Source: Thalassotalea insulae (GTDB lineage Bacteria > Pseudomonadota > Gammaproteobacteria > Enterobacterales > Alteromonadaceae). Taken from it: 64,000 nucleotides of DNA. The notes under the pieces are model-generated. The model searched no databases, was not told where the DNA came from, and saw only the letters and a program-made list of their open reading frames with translations. Both the position numbers and the translations under genes were made by a program. The stretch covers positions 2,790,001-2,854,000 of the forward strand of contig NZ_BSST01000001.1 in NCBI RefSeq assembly GCF_030161395.1, read 5' to 3'. Below are positions 53,437-62,395 of the stretch, one piece after another (positions within the stretch are counted from its first letter, which is position 1; every line of letters begins with the position of its first letter).

Positions 53437-53784
53437 TTAGTTATTGCGATAGGCAGCATACCAACCACCGGTTAAGACAAATTTCGGGAATGTATAAAGT
53501 TGCTCTAAAATTATCCGTGTGACAGCATTCTTCGCACCGGTAAACGGTTCTACTGGTAATTGTTCTTTATTGTGGCCTATACCTTGTACACCAATGGATA
53601 AGCCTATTAGCATTGCGGCAATCACTAGTGATAAAAGATCCCACTTAACGAGCGCGAGCAAGAATATTATGACAGCAAAAATAAATATTGGTACGGCAAC
53701 GATATGGATTAGCAAATTAATACGTGATTGATGGAATTTCGCATATCCATTCCATTGCCAACTTGCTATTTCTTTGATTGGCAT
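53437..53784 (-). CDS. Mpo1-like (DUF962) membrane protein
   Basis: A 115-residue protein with about three hydrophobic segments. The HQSRINLLIHIVAVP and VQGIGHNKEQLPVEPF motifs match the Mpo1/DUF962 family, whose yeast member is an Fe-dependent fatty-acid dioxygenase; the conserved His are present. The bacterial role is unknown. It lies nine bases after the esterase gene. Confidence 0.78.
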   Translation of the reverse strand: MPIKEIASWQWNGYAKFHQSRINLLIHIVAVPIFIFAVIIFLLALVKWDLLSLVIAAMLIGLSIGVQGIGHNKEQLPVEPFTGAKNAVTRIILEQLYTFPKFVLTGGWYAAYRNN

Positions 53785-53793
53785 AATGTTTCC

Positions 53794-54717
53794 TTAAATT
53801 TTGAGCTTATTATATTGCGGGCTAACTTGACGATTGTGACCGGTAAGATGATTTTTTGCCCGAAAGCGATAGTATTCGTTTAATGCTTTCGGCAGTGATA
53901 TATACGGATTATCAACATGGCCCGCACCTTCACTATAGCTGTATGCCCATGAGAGGTTATCAGGTGCTTTATGCTCAAGCACATTGAGTAAACCTTTAAA
54001 TGAGCCGGTAATAATTTCATTTTCCTCTGCGCCTAAACTGAGGTAAATAAAGGTTGGTTTTCCTGAAGTTTGCCCGATAGCTTTATCAAACTCTTGTACG
54101 ACTACAGATTTGTCATACCAGGCTGCTGGGCTAAAGGCAAAATAACCGCTAAATAACTCAGGTTTAGTCACTATGGTATATAAAACAAAGCTTCCTCCGG
54201 CAGAAAATCCGCTTAATAATCGGTTATCGTTGATGGAATAATTTTGCTCAAGATAGGGGATAAGCTCTGTTTCAATAAAGGCTAAAAATAAATCTGCCTT
54301 ACCGAAAATTTCGGAATCATTCTCTGTTTCTGGACGAGCCTCAATATTAACGTCTTTACGGGCATAGGGGGGGACTAGATCCCGGTTGCGCGAATCCACC
54401 CAAAACAGGTTGGGGATTGCGACGATAATTGAGTCTTGCGCTTTACCGGTTAAAGCAAACTCACTCATGGTTTGATGCCACCTAGTTAAGTTAAAATTAC
54501 CGTCTGATTTAATAACCAGAGGGTAACTTTTATTCTTATCGTAATGTTCAGGCAAACGGATAAATATTTTTCGCTCTTCATCTAATACAGAAGAATATAG
54601 CGTTTTGTCGATAAACACTGAGCTGTAGTCCGCCTGATAATTTTGAAACACCCAATAGCCAGTGAAACTTAAACCGCAGAAGATCAATGCGAGCATTGTT
54701 TTTATTATTAATTGCAT
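53794..54717 (-). CDS. esterase D-like alpha/beta hydrolase
   Basis: A 307-residue secreted or membrane-anchored hydrolase of the Fes/IroE/esterase-D type. The N-terminal hydrophobic segment (5-22) is a signal anchor. Nucleophile elbow LSGFSAGGSFVLY (Ser), with an acid and His (GAGHVDNPY) later. Substrate unknown; siderophore esters or acyl esters are possible. Confidence 0.82.
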   Translation of the reverse strand: MQLIIKTMLALIFCGLSFTGYWVFQNYQADYSSVFIDKTLYSSVLDEERKIFIRLPEHYDKNKSYPLVIKSDGNFNLTRWHQTMSEFALTGKAQDSIIVAIPNLFWVDSRNRDLVPPYARKDVNIEARPETENDSEIFGKADLFLAFIETELIPYLEQNYSINDNRLLSGFSAGGSFVLYTIVTKPELFSGYFAFSPAAWYDKSVVVQEFDKAIGQTSGKPTFIYLSLGAEENEIITGSFKGLLNVLEHKAPDNLSWAYSYSEGAGHVDNPYISLPKALNEYYRFRAKNHLTGHNRQVSPQYNKLKI

Positions 54718-54846
54718 ATCTGTTTGAGTAGCAGTAAAAAATTAAAGTAAATCATAGGATAACTGGTGAACTCTAGTGCTACAAGGCTAAGCGAGGGGTA
54801 AACTATTTCAAAATATTTCTAGCAGATTTCCAAAATATGCTGTTAA

Positions 54847-54871
54847 AAGGGCGAGTGTGAAACCCGCCCTT
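54847..54871 (-). terminator. terminator of the RIC operon
   Basis: Stem AAGGGCG / CGCCCTT with an 11-base loop, followed on the minus strand by TTTT. It lies about 30 bp beyond the small peptide gene. Confidence 0.7.
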
Positions 54872-54897
54872 GAGGTTATAGGATAAAAGCCAGCTGA

Positions 54898-55062
54898 CTA
54901 TTTGACTTCTTCGGTGGTGAGTACAACATTTTTATCTGAGATAAATGCTTGTGGTATTGGGGAAGCGACTCGGTAAATTTCGGTGCTAAAATAACCGAGA
55001 ATGGAAAAAGGTGATGGCGAGTATGATAAATAGCCCCCACCAGAGTTTTTATATTCTCTCAT
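54898..55062 (-). CDS. 54-residue peptide downstream of RIC, unknown
   Basis: Frame MREYKNSGGGYLSYSPSPF... ending VLTTEEVK. GGGAG lies six bases before ATG 55062. A longer form from an upstream start at 55083 would overlap the RIC gene. It is rich in Tyr, Ser, Pro and Gly without a membrane helix. I know no family. Position as second gene of an NsrR-type operon suggests nitrosative-stress expression. Confidence 0.5.
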   Translation of the reverse strand: MREYKNSGGGYLSYSPSPFSILGYFSTEIYRVASPIPQAFISDKNVVLTTEEVK

Positions 55063-55076
55063 CGTGTTCTCCCGTG

Positions 55077-55733
55077 TTAACACTGTGCACGTTTAAACAA
55101 AATATTGTTTTCGATATGGATATGTAAATTGAGATCGCTGATAAATTGCTGTAATCCTTGATACAAACTTTGCCAGGTATTACAGGCCCCTTGATGAGGG
55201 AGCAATGTATGACAAAGTTGGTAGATTTTTTCTATTTCACTAAAGTGATCGTGATGTTCTGCTTTCATCACACTGATAGGACCAAATACAGCCGCATTGG
55301 CATTTTGTGCCAGCATGGGAAAAAGGATCATTTCTTCTTTTTGCATATGCTGTTCAAGTTCAATGGCGATATCATGTAAATGCTTAGCAAGTCCTTTAGG
55401 GCACAAAGGATGGTCGCTGTGTACGTTTTCCACTTGTTGTGCGAGTGCTTGTAACTCACTCAATTGCTGACGATGTACTTGATGAAAGCGCAATAAAATT
55501 TGCTCGATGAGCTTGTCGTTATTTAGTGCCTGCCAATCAGTCGTCGAAATGTCTGGCTCAAGTGCCATTAATTCTGAGATAAATTCTGTTGGCTCTAGGT
55601 TATGTTGGCTTAAAGCTTGTGCTAATGTTTGCTCATTATCACGGCAAAAATTCACCTTATATTGAAAAAATATATTCGAGGCTCCCGGTACTTCGGCTGC
55701 AATTTTACTCACTGGCCAGTTGAGGTAAGACAT
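55077..55733 (-). CDS. ytfE: iron-sulfur cluster repair di-iron protein (RIC/YtfE/ScdA)
   Basis: A 218-residue di-iron hemerythrin-like protein that repairs Fe-S clusters damaged by nitric oxide. It has an N-terminal ScdA_N-type domain (FFQYKVNFCRDNEQTLAQA with the conserved Cys) and a hemerythrin domain with metal His/Glu in FHQVHRQQLSEL, HMQKEEMILFPML, AEHHDHFSEI and HIHIENNILF. It is divergent from an NsrR-type repressor with two NsrR-like sites between. Confidence 0.93.
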   Translation of the reverse strand: MSYLNWPVSKIAAEVPGASNIFFQYKVNFCRDNEQTLAQALSQHNLEPTEFISELMALEPDISTTDWQALNNDKLIEQILLRFHQVHRQQLSELQALAQQVENVHSDHPLCPKGLAKHLHDIAIELEQHMQKEEMILFPMLAQNANAAVFGPISVMKAEHHDHFSEIEKIYQLCHTLLPHQGACNTWQSLYQGLQQFISDLNLHIHIENNILFKRAQC

Positions 55734-55762
55734 CTATGACTCCTGAAATCGCTAAAAAAATA

Positions 55763-55785
55763 AAGATGTATTTCATACGCATCTT
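55763..55785. promoter_or_regulatory. NsrR-like operator 1
   Basis: AAGATGTATTTCATACGCATCTT, an inverted repeat with the AAGATG / CATCTT arms known for NsrR. It lies within a larger inverted repeat (ATCGCTAAAAA at 55748-55758 and its complement at 55784-55794), 30 bp before the RIC start. Confidence 0.75.
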
Positions 55786-55811
55786 TTTAGCGATTTTACA
55801 TTGGGTTTTTT

Positions 55812-55834
55812 AAGATGCAAAATAAATGCATGTT
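55812..55834. promoter_or_regulatory. NsrR-like operator 2
   Basis: AAGATGCAAAATAAATGCATGTT, the same arm pattern with a weaker right half, 24 bp before the nsrR ATG. Two sites suggest control of both divergent promoters. Confidence 0.65.
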
Positions 55835-55858
55835 TAACTTGATGGTGATCAACGTTAT

Positions 55859-56305
55859 ATGAATATTACGCGTTTTACCGATTATTCGTTGCGAGTGTTA
55901 ATTTATCTGGCGATAGACACGCGGGAGATAGTCACAATAAAAGATGTTGCCGAACGCTATAAAATCTCAAAAAATCATTTAATGAAGGTAGTACAAGAGT
56001 TAAATGCTAACGGCTATTTAACTGCAACTCGAGGGAAAAACGGCGGGATTCGCTTAAACCGCTCGCCAGCTGAGATTAATATTGGTGAGTTGGTCAGAAG
56101 TCTTGAACAAGGGTCTACTTTGGTAGAATGCTTTGGTAGTGATAATCAATGTGTTATCACGCCAGCATGCCAATTAAAACAAATGTTTGCTGAGGCAATG
56201 GAGCAATTCTTTGTGTCTCTTGAAAAATATAGCTTACATGATTTAGTCAGCGGTCAACGGCAGAATAATCTTTATTTTTTACTAGATTTGGCAGAGCCTG
56301 CATAA
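55859..56305 (+). CDS. nsrR: Rrf2-family repressor, NsrR
   Basis: Nitric-oxide-sensing [Fe-S] repressor, 148 residues. Rrf2 winged helix (MNITRFTDYSLRVLIYLA...ISKNHLMKVVQELNANGYL, RGKNGGIRL) and the three cluster Cys in VECFGSDNQCVITPACQL. Identity as NsrR, not IscR, is supported by the adjacent RIC gene and operators. Confidence 0.92.
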   Translation: MNITRFTDYSLRVLIYLAIDTREIVTIKDVAERYKISKNHLMKVVQELNANGYLTATRGKNGGIRLNRSPAEINIGELVRSLEQGSTLVECFGSDNQCVITPACQLKQMFAEAMEQFFVSLEKYSLHDLVSGQRQNNLYFLLDLAEPA

Positions 56306-56348
56306 GTGATTTAGCACGCAGTTTAGTGTTCAATTTTTGCTAGGTTAT

Positions 56349-57140
56349 TTATTCTTTTGATATAAATGACAGTGTTTTTGCCGATATTTTTTCTATAGTG
56401 CCAGTTTGTTTAAGCTGGACTAATTCTTTATTAAGATTATCAATTAAATTCTTAAGCTCAGGTCGCTTAGCAAATTGAAATTGTAATGGCGCAGAGGCGA
56501 CAACGTATTTGGAAAAAAGAAAGGTATTTTGAAACTTTGGCGTGGAATTAATCAGCCAAAGTGCAACATCTTTATTCATCACCGCAACTCGTTTTATGTC
56601 TGGCGTTGCCCGAGATAAACTTTGTAACATGGCAAATTCTGAGGAAAAATCAGCTCTGTGAATAACGTTTGCGTCAATTAATGGCTGAAGTGTTGGGTAA
56701 ACATATCCTAAATGTACCACCAGTTCTGCTCCGGCTAATGCCTGTTCGGTTTCAAAATCGGTTTTAGATTGTTTGTGATAAACAAATATATCGTCTAACA
56801 CAGTGATTGGTTCACTCCACCAGTAGTTTTCAGGTTCACTCACCCAGACCTTAGATTCCATTCGTGCGTCGACGTCATGAATATCAAGCATTAGCTGAGA
56901 GCGTTTTTCAGGGGCATAAACATAAGTTAATTCTATACCTATATTGGCTGCCGCTAGTTGTAAGGGCTCGATTAATATCCCGGTAATTTGCTCGTTATTA
57001 ATAATAATAAAAGGCGCGTATCCATCCTCGGGAACAGCTATTTTTAACTGCTTTGGCTCGCTATAGCAGGGGAAGGTAAGCAACATTAAGAGAAAACATA
57101 GCCAGTATTTTACATTAGCGGTAAAATAATTTTGTTGCAT
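56349..57140 (-). CDS. periplasmic substrate-binding protein (SBP_bac_3-like)
   Basis: A 263-residue secreted protein with a signal peptide (to about CYSEPK) and one type-3 solute-binding domain (LKIAVPEDGYAPFIIINNEQITGILIEPLQLAA). No transporter gene is adjacent, so it may be an orphan sensor or binding protein, as is common in Alteromonadales. Ligand unknown. Confidence 0.8.
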   Translation of the reverse strand: MQQNYFTANVKYWLCFLLMLLTFPCYSEPKQLKIAVPEDGYAPFIIINNEQITGILIEPLQLAAANIGIELTYVYAPEKRSQLMLDIHDVDARMESKVWVSEPENYWWSEPITVLDDIFVYHKQSKTDFETEQALAGAELVVHLGYVYPTLQPLIDANVIHRADFSSEFAMLQSLSRATPDIKRVAVMNKDVALWLINSTPKFQNTFLFSKYVVASAPLQFQFAKRPELKNLIDNLNKELVQLKQTGTIEKISAKTLSFISKE

Positions 57141-57305
57141 GCTTTACCTCAGGCATAGGATGACTTAGTTAATCACTTAATTATAGACGTAATATCGAAA
57201 AGTCTGCATAGCAGCAATAGATATTTATAGTGTTATTCAGTTTAGTGATAGATACGACGATGCTAAATTTATTATTAAATCTATGCTATTTAAAAGGAAG
57301 TGATT

Positions 57306-57584
57306 ATGGAATTAAAAAACGTCAATGAAACAACTGTTTATGGCTTTTCAACTCGCACCGATAATGCTGTGTAAATGTCGCCAGATAATGGGAAAATTCC
57401 AGCGTTGTGGCAAGAATTTAATAATAAAGTCCCCGTCAATTACCCACAAGGTGAACGGGTTTACGGTGTTTATTTTGACTATGAGTCAGATCACACGGGT
57501 AAATTCACTGTGCTTGCTGGCTTTGATGGTTATGAATTAGATCCTAAAATGGGTAAAGCACTGTTCTGGCAAAAGGTTTTATAA
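57306..57584 (+). pseudogene. GyrI-like effector-binding protein, interrupted
   Basis: ATG 57306 with AAGGA upstream opens MELKNVNETTVYGFSTRTDNAV, then TAA (57372-57374), then continues in the same frame MSPDNGKIPALWQEFNNKVP...VYGVYFDYESDHTGKFTVLAGFDGY. That is the start of a GyrI/AraC-type effector-binding domain, but the last ~60 residues of such domains are missing. Read as one nonsense change plus a 3' loss. A short protein from ATG 57375 is possible. Confidence 0.65.
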
Positions 57585-57680
57585 ACAAGCATGCTGCAAT
57601 ACATAAACATTTTAACTCTTTGATTTTATAATTTAATTATTAAAAAGCGATTATTGTGACAAAGGCAATCGTTTTTTTTG

Positions 57681-58553
57681 CTAGCGTAGAGGCGCTTTTT
57701 TAACACTGGAAGATAACTCTGTTAAGCTGATTCTCTTATGGCGTTTTTTCGAGTCAAAATCTAACCAGAATTCGTAGAAACGCAAAAACTCTGGAGTAGT
57801 ACGATATTTGGTTAAGACCAGGTTGATTTCATCAATCGCTTTTTGACCTGAACGAGTTTTACTGCACACCACATAACTGGTTAAAAAACGCGGCATTTCA
57901 CTGATCGGGATAAATTGCATTTTGTTTTCTAACACTCCTAATGAGGTGTGGTACGCTAATTCTTCAGGAAAACCAAAGATATAATCAATTCTTTCTCTGT
58001 CCAGCATTTGTAATAGCCCGGAGAAAACATCAGTACTACTGCGTACCATAATATTATCTTTAGATCTGTGACGCTCTAATTCCATATCAATAAAGCTTTG
58101 ATATTTTCTGCCATCAGCTATACCAGCGATAAGACGTTCATCATTTAACAGGCGCTTGACAGAAATAGTGCCATTCTTTTCCAGGTATCGAGAAAATTGC
58201 TTAAATTGTTCTTCTTTAATGATCACGCCATTTGGAAAGGTTAATAAATATGGAATAGAAAAGAACAGTTTTTTTTCTCGTTCAGGGTTTTTTGAGATAC
58301 CAACCGAGCAGCCTTGATTGAATTTTAAATTGTGAATGATCCTTTGATAACTGGCGGTTATGTAGTTGTGGTTGTAGTTAGGCATATGACTGGCGATAAA
58401 TTTTTCTGCTTGATCATTATGACCTAGCCCTTCCATTAATCCTTCAACAAAATTTGCCGGAGGAAAATTGGGGTGGTACCAGTTAATCGTTTCTTGCGCT
58501 AATACATTAACGTGATAGTAGAGCAAGCCAATAAATAATAAGAGGTACTTCAC
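57681..58553 (-). CDS. TIGR02285-like periplasmic binding protein
   Basis: About 290 residues. The frame begins further up, but the signal peptide starts at GTG 58553 (VKYLLLFIGLLYYHVNVLAQE), which has AGAGGA upstream. The mature part (INWYHPNFPPANFVEG..., CSVGISKNPEREKKLFFSIPY) follows the TIGR02285/SBP_bac_3 type. It lies 76 bp after a YfiR-like gene and may belong with the TonB-receptor operon. Confidence 0.72.
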   Translation of the reverse strand: MKYLLLFIGLLYYHVNVLAQETINWYHPNFPPANFVEGLMEGLGHNDQAEKFIASHMPNYNHNYITASYQRIIHNLKFNQGCSVGISKNPEREKKLFFSIPYLLTFPNGVIIKEEQFKQFSRYLEKNGTISVKRLLNDERLIAGIADGRKYQSFIDMELERHRSKDNIMVRSSTDVFSGLLQMLDRERIDYIFGFPEELAYHTSLGVLENKMQFIPISEMPRFLTSYVVCSKTRSGQKAIDEINLVLTKYRTTPEFLRFYEFWLDFDSKKRHKRISLTELSSSVKKAPLR

Positions 58554-58629
58554 AAATGGTCCTCTATTTATAGGGTGAAAAGCTAATAATATTAGCAAAA
58601 TTAGGTGTCATATTACGGCTTAACATCCA

Positions 58630-59139
58630 CTATTTTAATTGTGCCAGTTTTATTATTTTAGCATTCCAGTGGAGATTTTCTGCTTCAGATTGTTCCAGAT
58701 CCAAATAAAAAGTGGGTTTACCTGATTTTATTCCTAAACCTAATGAACCTATTTGCGTTTTACCTGCAATTTTCGGGTAAAGTGACATTACGTTATAGCG
58801 CTTAGCGTACGCCATTGCCTGTTTGTTTTCAGCAAAAGCGCCAATATAAATAACATCATATTGTTTTTCAGGCGGCCTATCTCCTTGATCGACCGCAACC
58901 AATTTACTATTACCCATTTGAAAACCAATATCTTGTTGTAATAGTTCAAATACTTTAGGGGCACCTAAGACAAATATAGAAATTTTTTGTTTTGTTGCCA
59001 AGTTGTGCTCCATAGCGACAATTTTTGACATTAGCGCTACTTGTAATCGGATAGGTAGCTCTTCTGCTGTGCAGTTGTTAACGGCCAGCGCACTAAAAAG
59101 AAAGAGCGTTGCTAAAAAGTGTTTGCTAGATGTGATCAT
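58630..59139 (-). CDS. YfiR-like (DUF4154) periplasmic protein
   Basis: About 169 residues. Signal peptide (to about NNCTAEE) and a domain resembling DUF4154/YfiR (KISIFVLGAPKVFELLQQD, YDVIYIGAF, SLGLGIKSGKPTFYLDLE). In P. aeruginosa YfiR restrains a diguanylate cyclase from the periplasm. ATG 59139 with GGAGG upstream is chosen. It follows the TonB receptor gene directly. Confidence 0.68.
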   Translation of the reverse strand: MITSSKHFLATLFLFSALAVNNCTAEELPIRLQVALMSKIVAMEHNLATKQKISIFVLGAPKVFELLQQDIGFQMGNSKLVAVDQGDRPPEKQYDVIYIGAFAENKQAMAYAKRYNVMSLYPKIAGKTQIGSLGLGIKSGKPTFYLDLEQSEAENLHWNAKIIKLAQLK

Positions 59140-59157
59140 TAACTTATCTCCTCCCAC

Positions 59158-61485
59158 TCAATAATGCAGGCTGAAATAAGCCATCAGTGTAGGCTTATTA
59201 GCTTGAGGAATTAACGAGTTAACAAATCCGGCACTAGGTTTGGAAAAGTCGTCGCCACTATTGGCGCTTTCCACACCAGGTAATAGGTAGTCTTCGCCAA
59301 ACAAGTTATCAATACGTAACCCTGCTTCAAAATCGACAGTGCGATAACTTAAATTGGTATCTACGGTAAAGTATGATTTCGCCGCTCTATTTTCACTGCT
59401 CGGTCGATTATTATTGTACTTGGCGCGTAACGGGTTTTGCGAAAATAATGTACGTTTACTGAGCCAATGCGCTTGAATGTTCAGGGTCCAATTTTCTGAA
59501 AATGGAATATCGACAATTGCGATAACTTTATGAGGCGCAATGTCGCCTGCTTCGTCTTTCTTCTTGACCCAAGCATCGCTGCCATCACTATTATAGCCTT
59601 GAAAGTACTGGTCATCTGATTGAGCATCGGTATAGCTATAGTAAAGCTGTGCGGTAATATCTTCACTTGGGCTGAAGATATTGTTGATGTTTACTTTACC
59701 ACGATATTCTATGCCCCAGATGTCTCGGCCATTTAGGTTGCCTGAACCACCATTAACAATCACATTATCGTATTTTGCCGTGAAAATAGAAATATCATGT
59801 AAAAAATTTTCTGTTTGATGAATAGCGATAAACTCAAGATTTTTACTTTCTTCTGATTTCAGCTCTGGGTTGGCGGCGCGCCCGGTCCAGCCCCCATAGA
59901 GTAACCGAGCGGAAGGCTCCTGAAACGCTTCGCCATAGGCTAATTTAAAGGTGGTTGTGGGAGAGTAATGATAAATTACCGCCCCTCGAGGGCTGGTCAT
60001 TGAGCCGTAGATGCTGTTTTTATCCCAACGTAAACCGCCATTAAAGCGCCAGTCATTGACGTCGTATATCGCCTGAAAAAATAGCCCTTGATCTCTAGTG
60101 ACAACTTTTGACTGTGGATCAAATTCATGACGGGGATAGCTGTCGGGCAACGCTATTGTGTCCCTATCATCTCCTGAGTGAATATCTGAGCCATCATTGA
60201 CGCCGCCAGGAGCGGTTGGACATAAGCTACCGGCCCAATAGCCGCATATACGATACGCTTTAGTCAGCTTTTTACGTTCGTACTTTATTCCTCCGCTAAG
60301 TTGTAAATCATTATTCCAGTGATAGTTATAGTGCTGGCGAAAGCGAGTGGCGTAGTTGTACGCATTCCAGTTCGACAAACTGACCGAACCGCCGGAATTT
60401 TCTGCCCAGTAACCATAGACATTGTTTTCCCGATAAAGCAGCTCGCTACTGATCTCAACCTTGTTAACTTTCGAAAGGTGATCAAGGTAATATTGGTTGG
60501 AATCGTGAAACCAGCTGACATTAGACTGTGCTTTATCAAAGGGGTAATAAGGGCCGTAGCCTTCTTCTAACTTCCAATAAGTTGTGCCTAACTTCCATTT
60601 ACCTAGGCTGAGTTCGGCAATAACACTTTCTCCTATGGTAGTGTCGCCATATATGCCTAATTTATTGCCGGCAAACTTATCGATGACCCCGTCATTATTA
60701 AAATCGCTGCTTGCTATCGCTTTACCCCAAACGTCGGGGTCATTGAGCAGCTCTGGACGATTAAAGCCCCAGTCAGCATAATCGTCAATGTCTGGACCAT
60801 CACTGTCATATAATCTACCCGAGATAATAAAGTTTGCATCGGCTAAATGGCCGCCACCGGTAAAGTCGATACTGTGAGTATTATAGTCTCCTACTACCAT
60901 TTGAGCGCTAAAGTAGTCTTCATTTTTGCTCAATGTACGGGGATCGCGAGTAATTATATTAATCACGCCTAAAAAGGCATTAGGTCCATATACAGCACCA
61001 GCGGGGCCATATAATACTTCGATACGCTCTATGGCTTGCACAGAATATTGTTTGGAGATAATGGCGGATTGATTCCATAGATGATTATCGACTTTACCAT
61101 TAATTAACAATAAGGTACGTTGGGTTCTGTCGTTACGAAAGCCGCGTTGATAAGATGCTATGGGAAAAGTACCATTCGTGGTAATGGTATCAAACCCTGG
61201 CAGATCAGACATGATTTCTTCTAACGTTAAGTAACCTCTTCTGCTTATGTCTTCTTTTGTCAGAATGACCATGGCGGCGGGCGCATCCATAAGCGTTTCA
61301 TTAACACCTGATGCGGTGTCTGATTCTCGGTGTAGAGCAACCCGCTGGTTGAGCAATTCATCAATATCCAGATCTTTAATTGATTTTTTTTCTTGGTCAG
61401 CAAATGCTGAACTTGGTAGCAGCGCTAGGAGTAAAACACCGGATTTAAGCCAGTTCTTGGCGTTTATTATTATCATTAATACCAC
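59158..61485 (-). CDS. TonB-dependent outer-membrane receptor
   Basis: A 775-residue outer-membrane transporter. Signal peptide (to about AFADQE), plug domain (APAAMVILTKEDISRRGYLTLEEIMSDLPGFD..., YGPAGAVYGPNAFLGVINIIT) and a 22-strand barrel ending LMAYFSLHY. Cargo unknown. Two or three Met codons near the start are possible. It is first in an operon with the YfiR-like gene and probably the TIGR02285-like gene. Confidence 0.9.
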   Translation of the reverse strand: MVLMIIINAKNWLKSGVLLLALLPSSAFADQEKKSIKDLDIDELLNQRVALHRESDTASGVNETLMDAPAAMVILTKEDISRRGYLTLEEIMSDLPGFDTITTNGTFPIASYQRGFRNDRTQRTLLLINGKVDNHLWNQSAIISKQYSVQAIERIEVLYGPAGAVYGPNAFLGVINIITRDPRTLSKNEDYFSAQMVVGDYNTHSIDFTGGGHLADANFIISGRLYDSDGPDIDDYADWGFNRPELLNDPDVWGKAIASSDFNNDGVIDKFAGNKLGIYGDTTIGESVIAELSLGKWKLGTTYWKLEEGYGPYYPFDKAQSNVSWFHDSNQYYLDHLSKVNKVEISSELLYRENNVYGYWAENSGGSVSLSNWNAYNYATRFRQHYNYHWNNDLQLSGGIKYERKKLTKAYRICGYWAGSLCPTAPGGVNDGSDIHSGDDRDTIALPDSYPRHEFDPQSKVVTRDQGLFFQAIYDVNDWRFNGGLRWDKNSIYGSMTSPRGAVIYHYSPTTTFKLAYGEAFQEPSARLLYGGWTGRAANPELKSEESKNLEFIAIHQTENFLHDISIFTAKYDNVIVNGGSGNLNGRDIWGIEYRGKVNINNIFSPSEDITAQLYYSYTDAQSDDQYFQGYNSDGSDAWVKKKDEAGDIAPHKVIAIVDIPFSENWTLNIQAHWLSKRTLFSQNPLRAKYNNNRPSSENRAAKSYFTVDTNLSYRTVDFEAGLRIDNLFGEDYLLPGVESANSGDDFSKPSAGFVNSLIPQANKPTLMAYFSLHY

Positions 61486-61707
61486 GCTCCAGATGTGAAC
61501 CTATAGTAAATACATCACTTTTTATATCTTTAGTTAGTTTAACTGTAGCAGGAATCTTGGTAACGGCAATTGCGGTACAGTATTTGTTAGTTTGTGATCT
61601 AGATGTCAGAGTGGTAGTCATGATAGTTGTTGCTGTTATTCATCGTGTTGTTTCGTTATCATGCCATTAATTTCAATAGCTTAGTTATAGTTGAAAAGGA
61701 CGTATTG

Positions 61708-62313
61708 ATGAAATTCAAACTTGAACTCTGGGTCTCTCTTACCGCGATGATCACTGCGGTTGCTGCGGTAGTGGTGGCGATTATTCAAACTCAGGTAATG
61801 CATGAAGAAGCGGAACTGGAACGCCAACACAGTCGTTTATCGGTTAAACCTTCTTTATTGCTTTATTCTAATAGTCATGTCGGCGATAAAGGTGGCAGCT
61901 TCTCATTTGGCATTGAAAATCAAGGACTAGGTCCGGCGGTATTACAAGGGTTCTCAGTGAAACTTAAAGGCAAAATGCTCAATAACTGGTTTGATTTTTT
62001 TAAACAAGCAACATCGGGGCAAGTTTTTTTGCGTGGCGAGCAGCGTAATGTGCCAGATATTACAGAAAATAGAATGCTTAATGGCGTTATTGTACCGGCA
62101 GGTAAGGGGTTATTGTTGATCAAACTCGGCACTAACGCAGAAGTTGCTCAGCAGTTACGGTTATCAGATGCCAGTGCTGAGATTTCGTTGTGTTATTGCT
62201 CGTTTTATGACGAATGCTGGCTAACTACTAATAACAGTGTGACCCAACAGTCGGTCAACTCATGTAGTGTATTAAATGCCCCCGAATTTTTGAGTTTAGA
62301 TCAGGTAGATTAG
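61708..62313 (+). CDS. membrane-anchored protein, unknown function
   Basis: About 201 residues from ATG 61708 (AAAAGGA upstream; an in-frame start 27 codons earlier is unlikely). One membrane helix at 9-30, then a coiled segment and a beta-rich domain (SRLSVKPSLLLYSNSH, FSFGIENQGLGPAVLQGFSVKL) like Ig-type domains seen in small sensor proteins. No family named with confidence. Confidence 0.6.
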   Translation: MKFKLELWVSLTAMITAVAAVVVAIIQTQVMHEEAELERQHSRLSVKPSLLLYSNSHVGDKGGSFSFGIENQGLGPAVLQGFSVKLKGKMLNNWFDFFKQATSGQVFLRGEQRNVPDITENRMLNGVIVPAGKGLLLIKLGTNAEVAQQLRLSDASAEISLCYCSFYDECWLTTNNSVTQQSVNSCSVLNAPEFLSLDQVD

Positions 62314-62343
62314 TATTTTCGTTATCAATTGATTACTTGTGAT

Positions 62344-62378
62344 AAAAAAAATCCATCTGATCTAGATGGATTTTTTTT
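62344..62378. terminator. bidirectional terminator
   Basis: Perfect 15-bp stem AAAAAAAATCCATCT with loop GATCT and the complementary arm ending in eight T. It lies between two converging genes. Confidence 0.92.
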
Positions 62379-62395
62379 CACTTAGGGTCTTTAGG

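Noticed and set aside
57325..57540. 71-codon frame overlapping the GyrI-like pseudogene
   Set aside because: Out of frame with the recognisable domain and without a ribosome site; a shadow.
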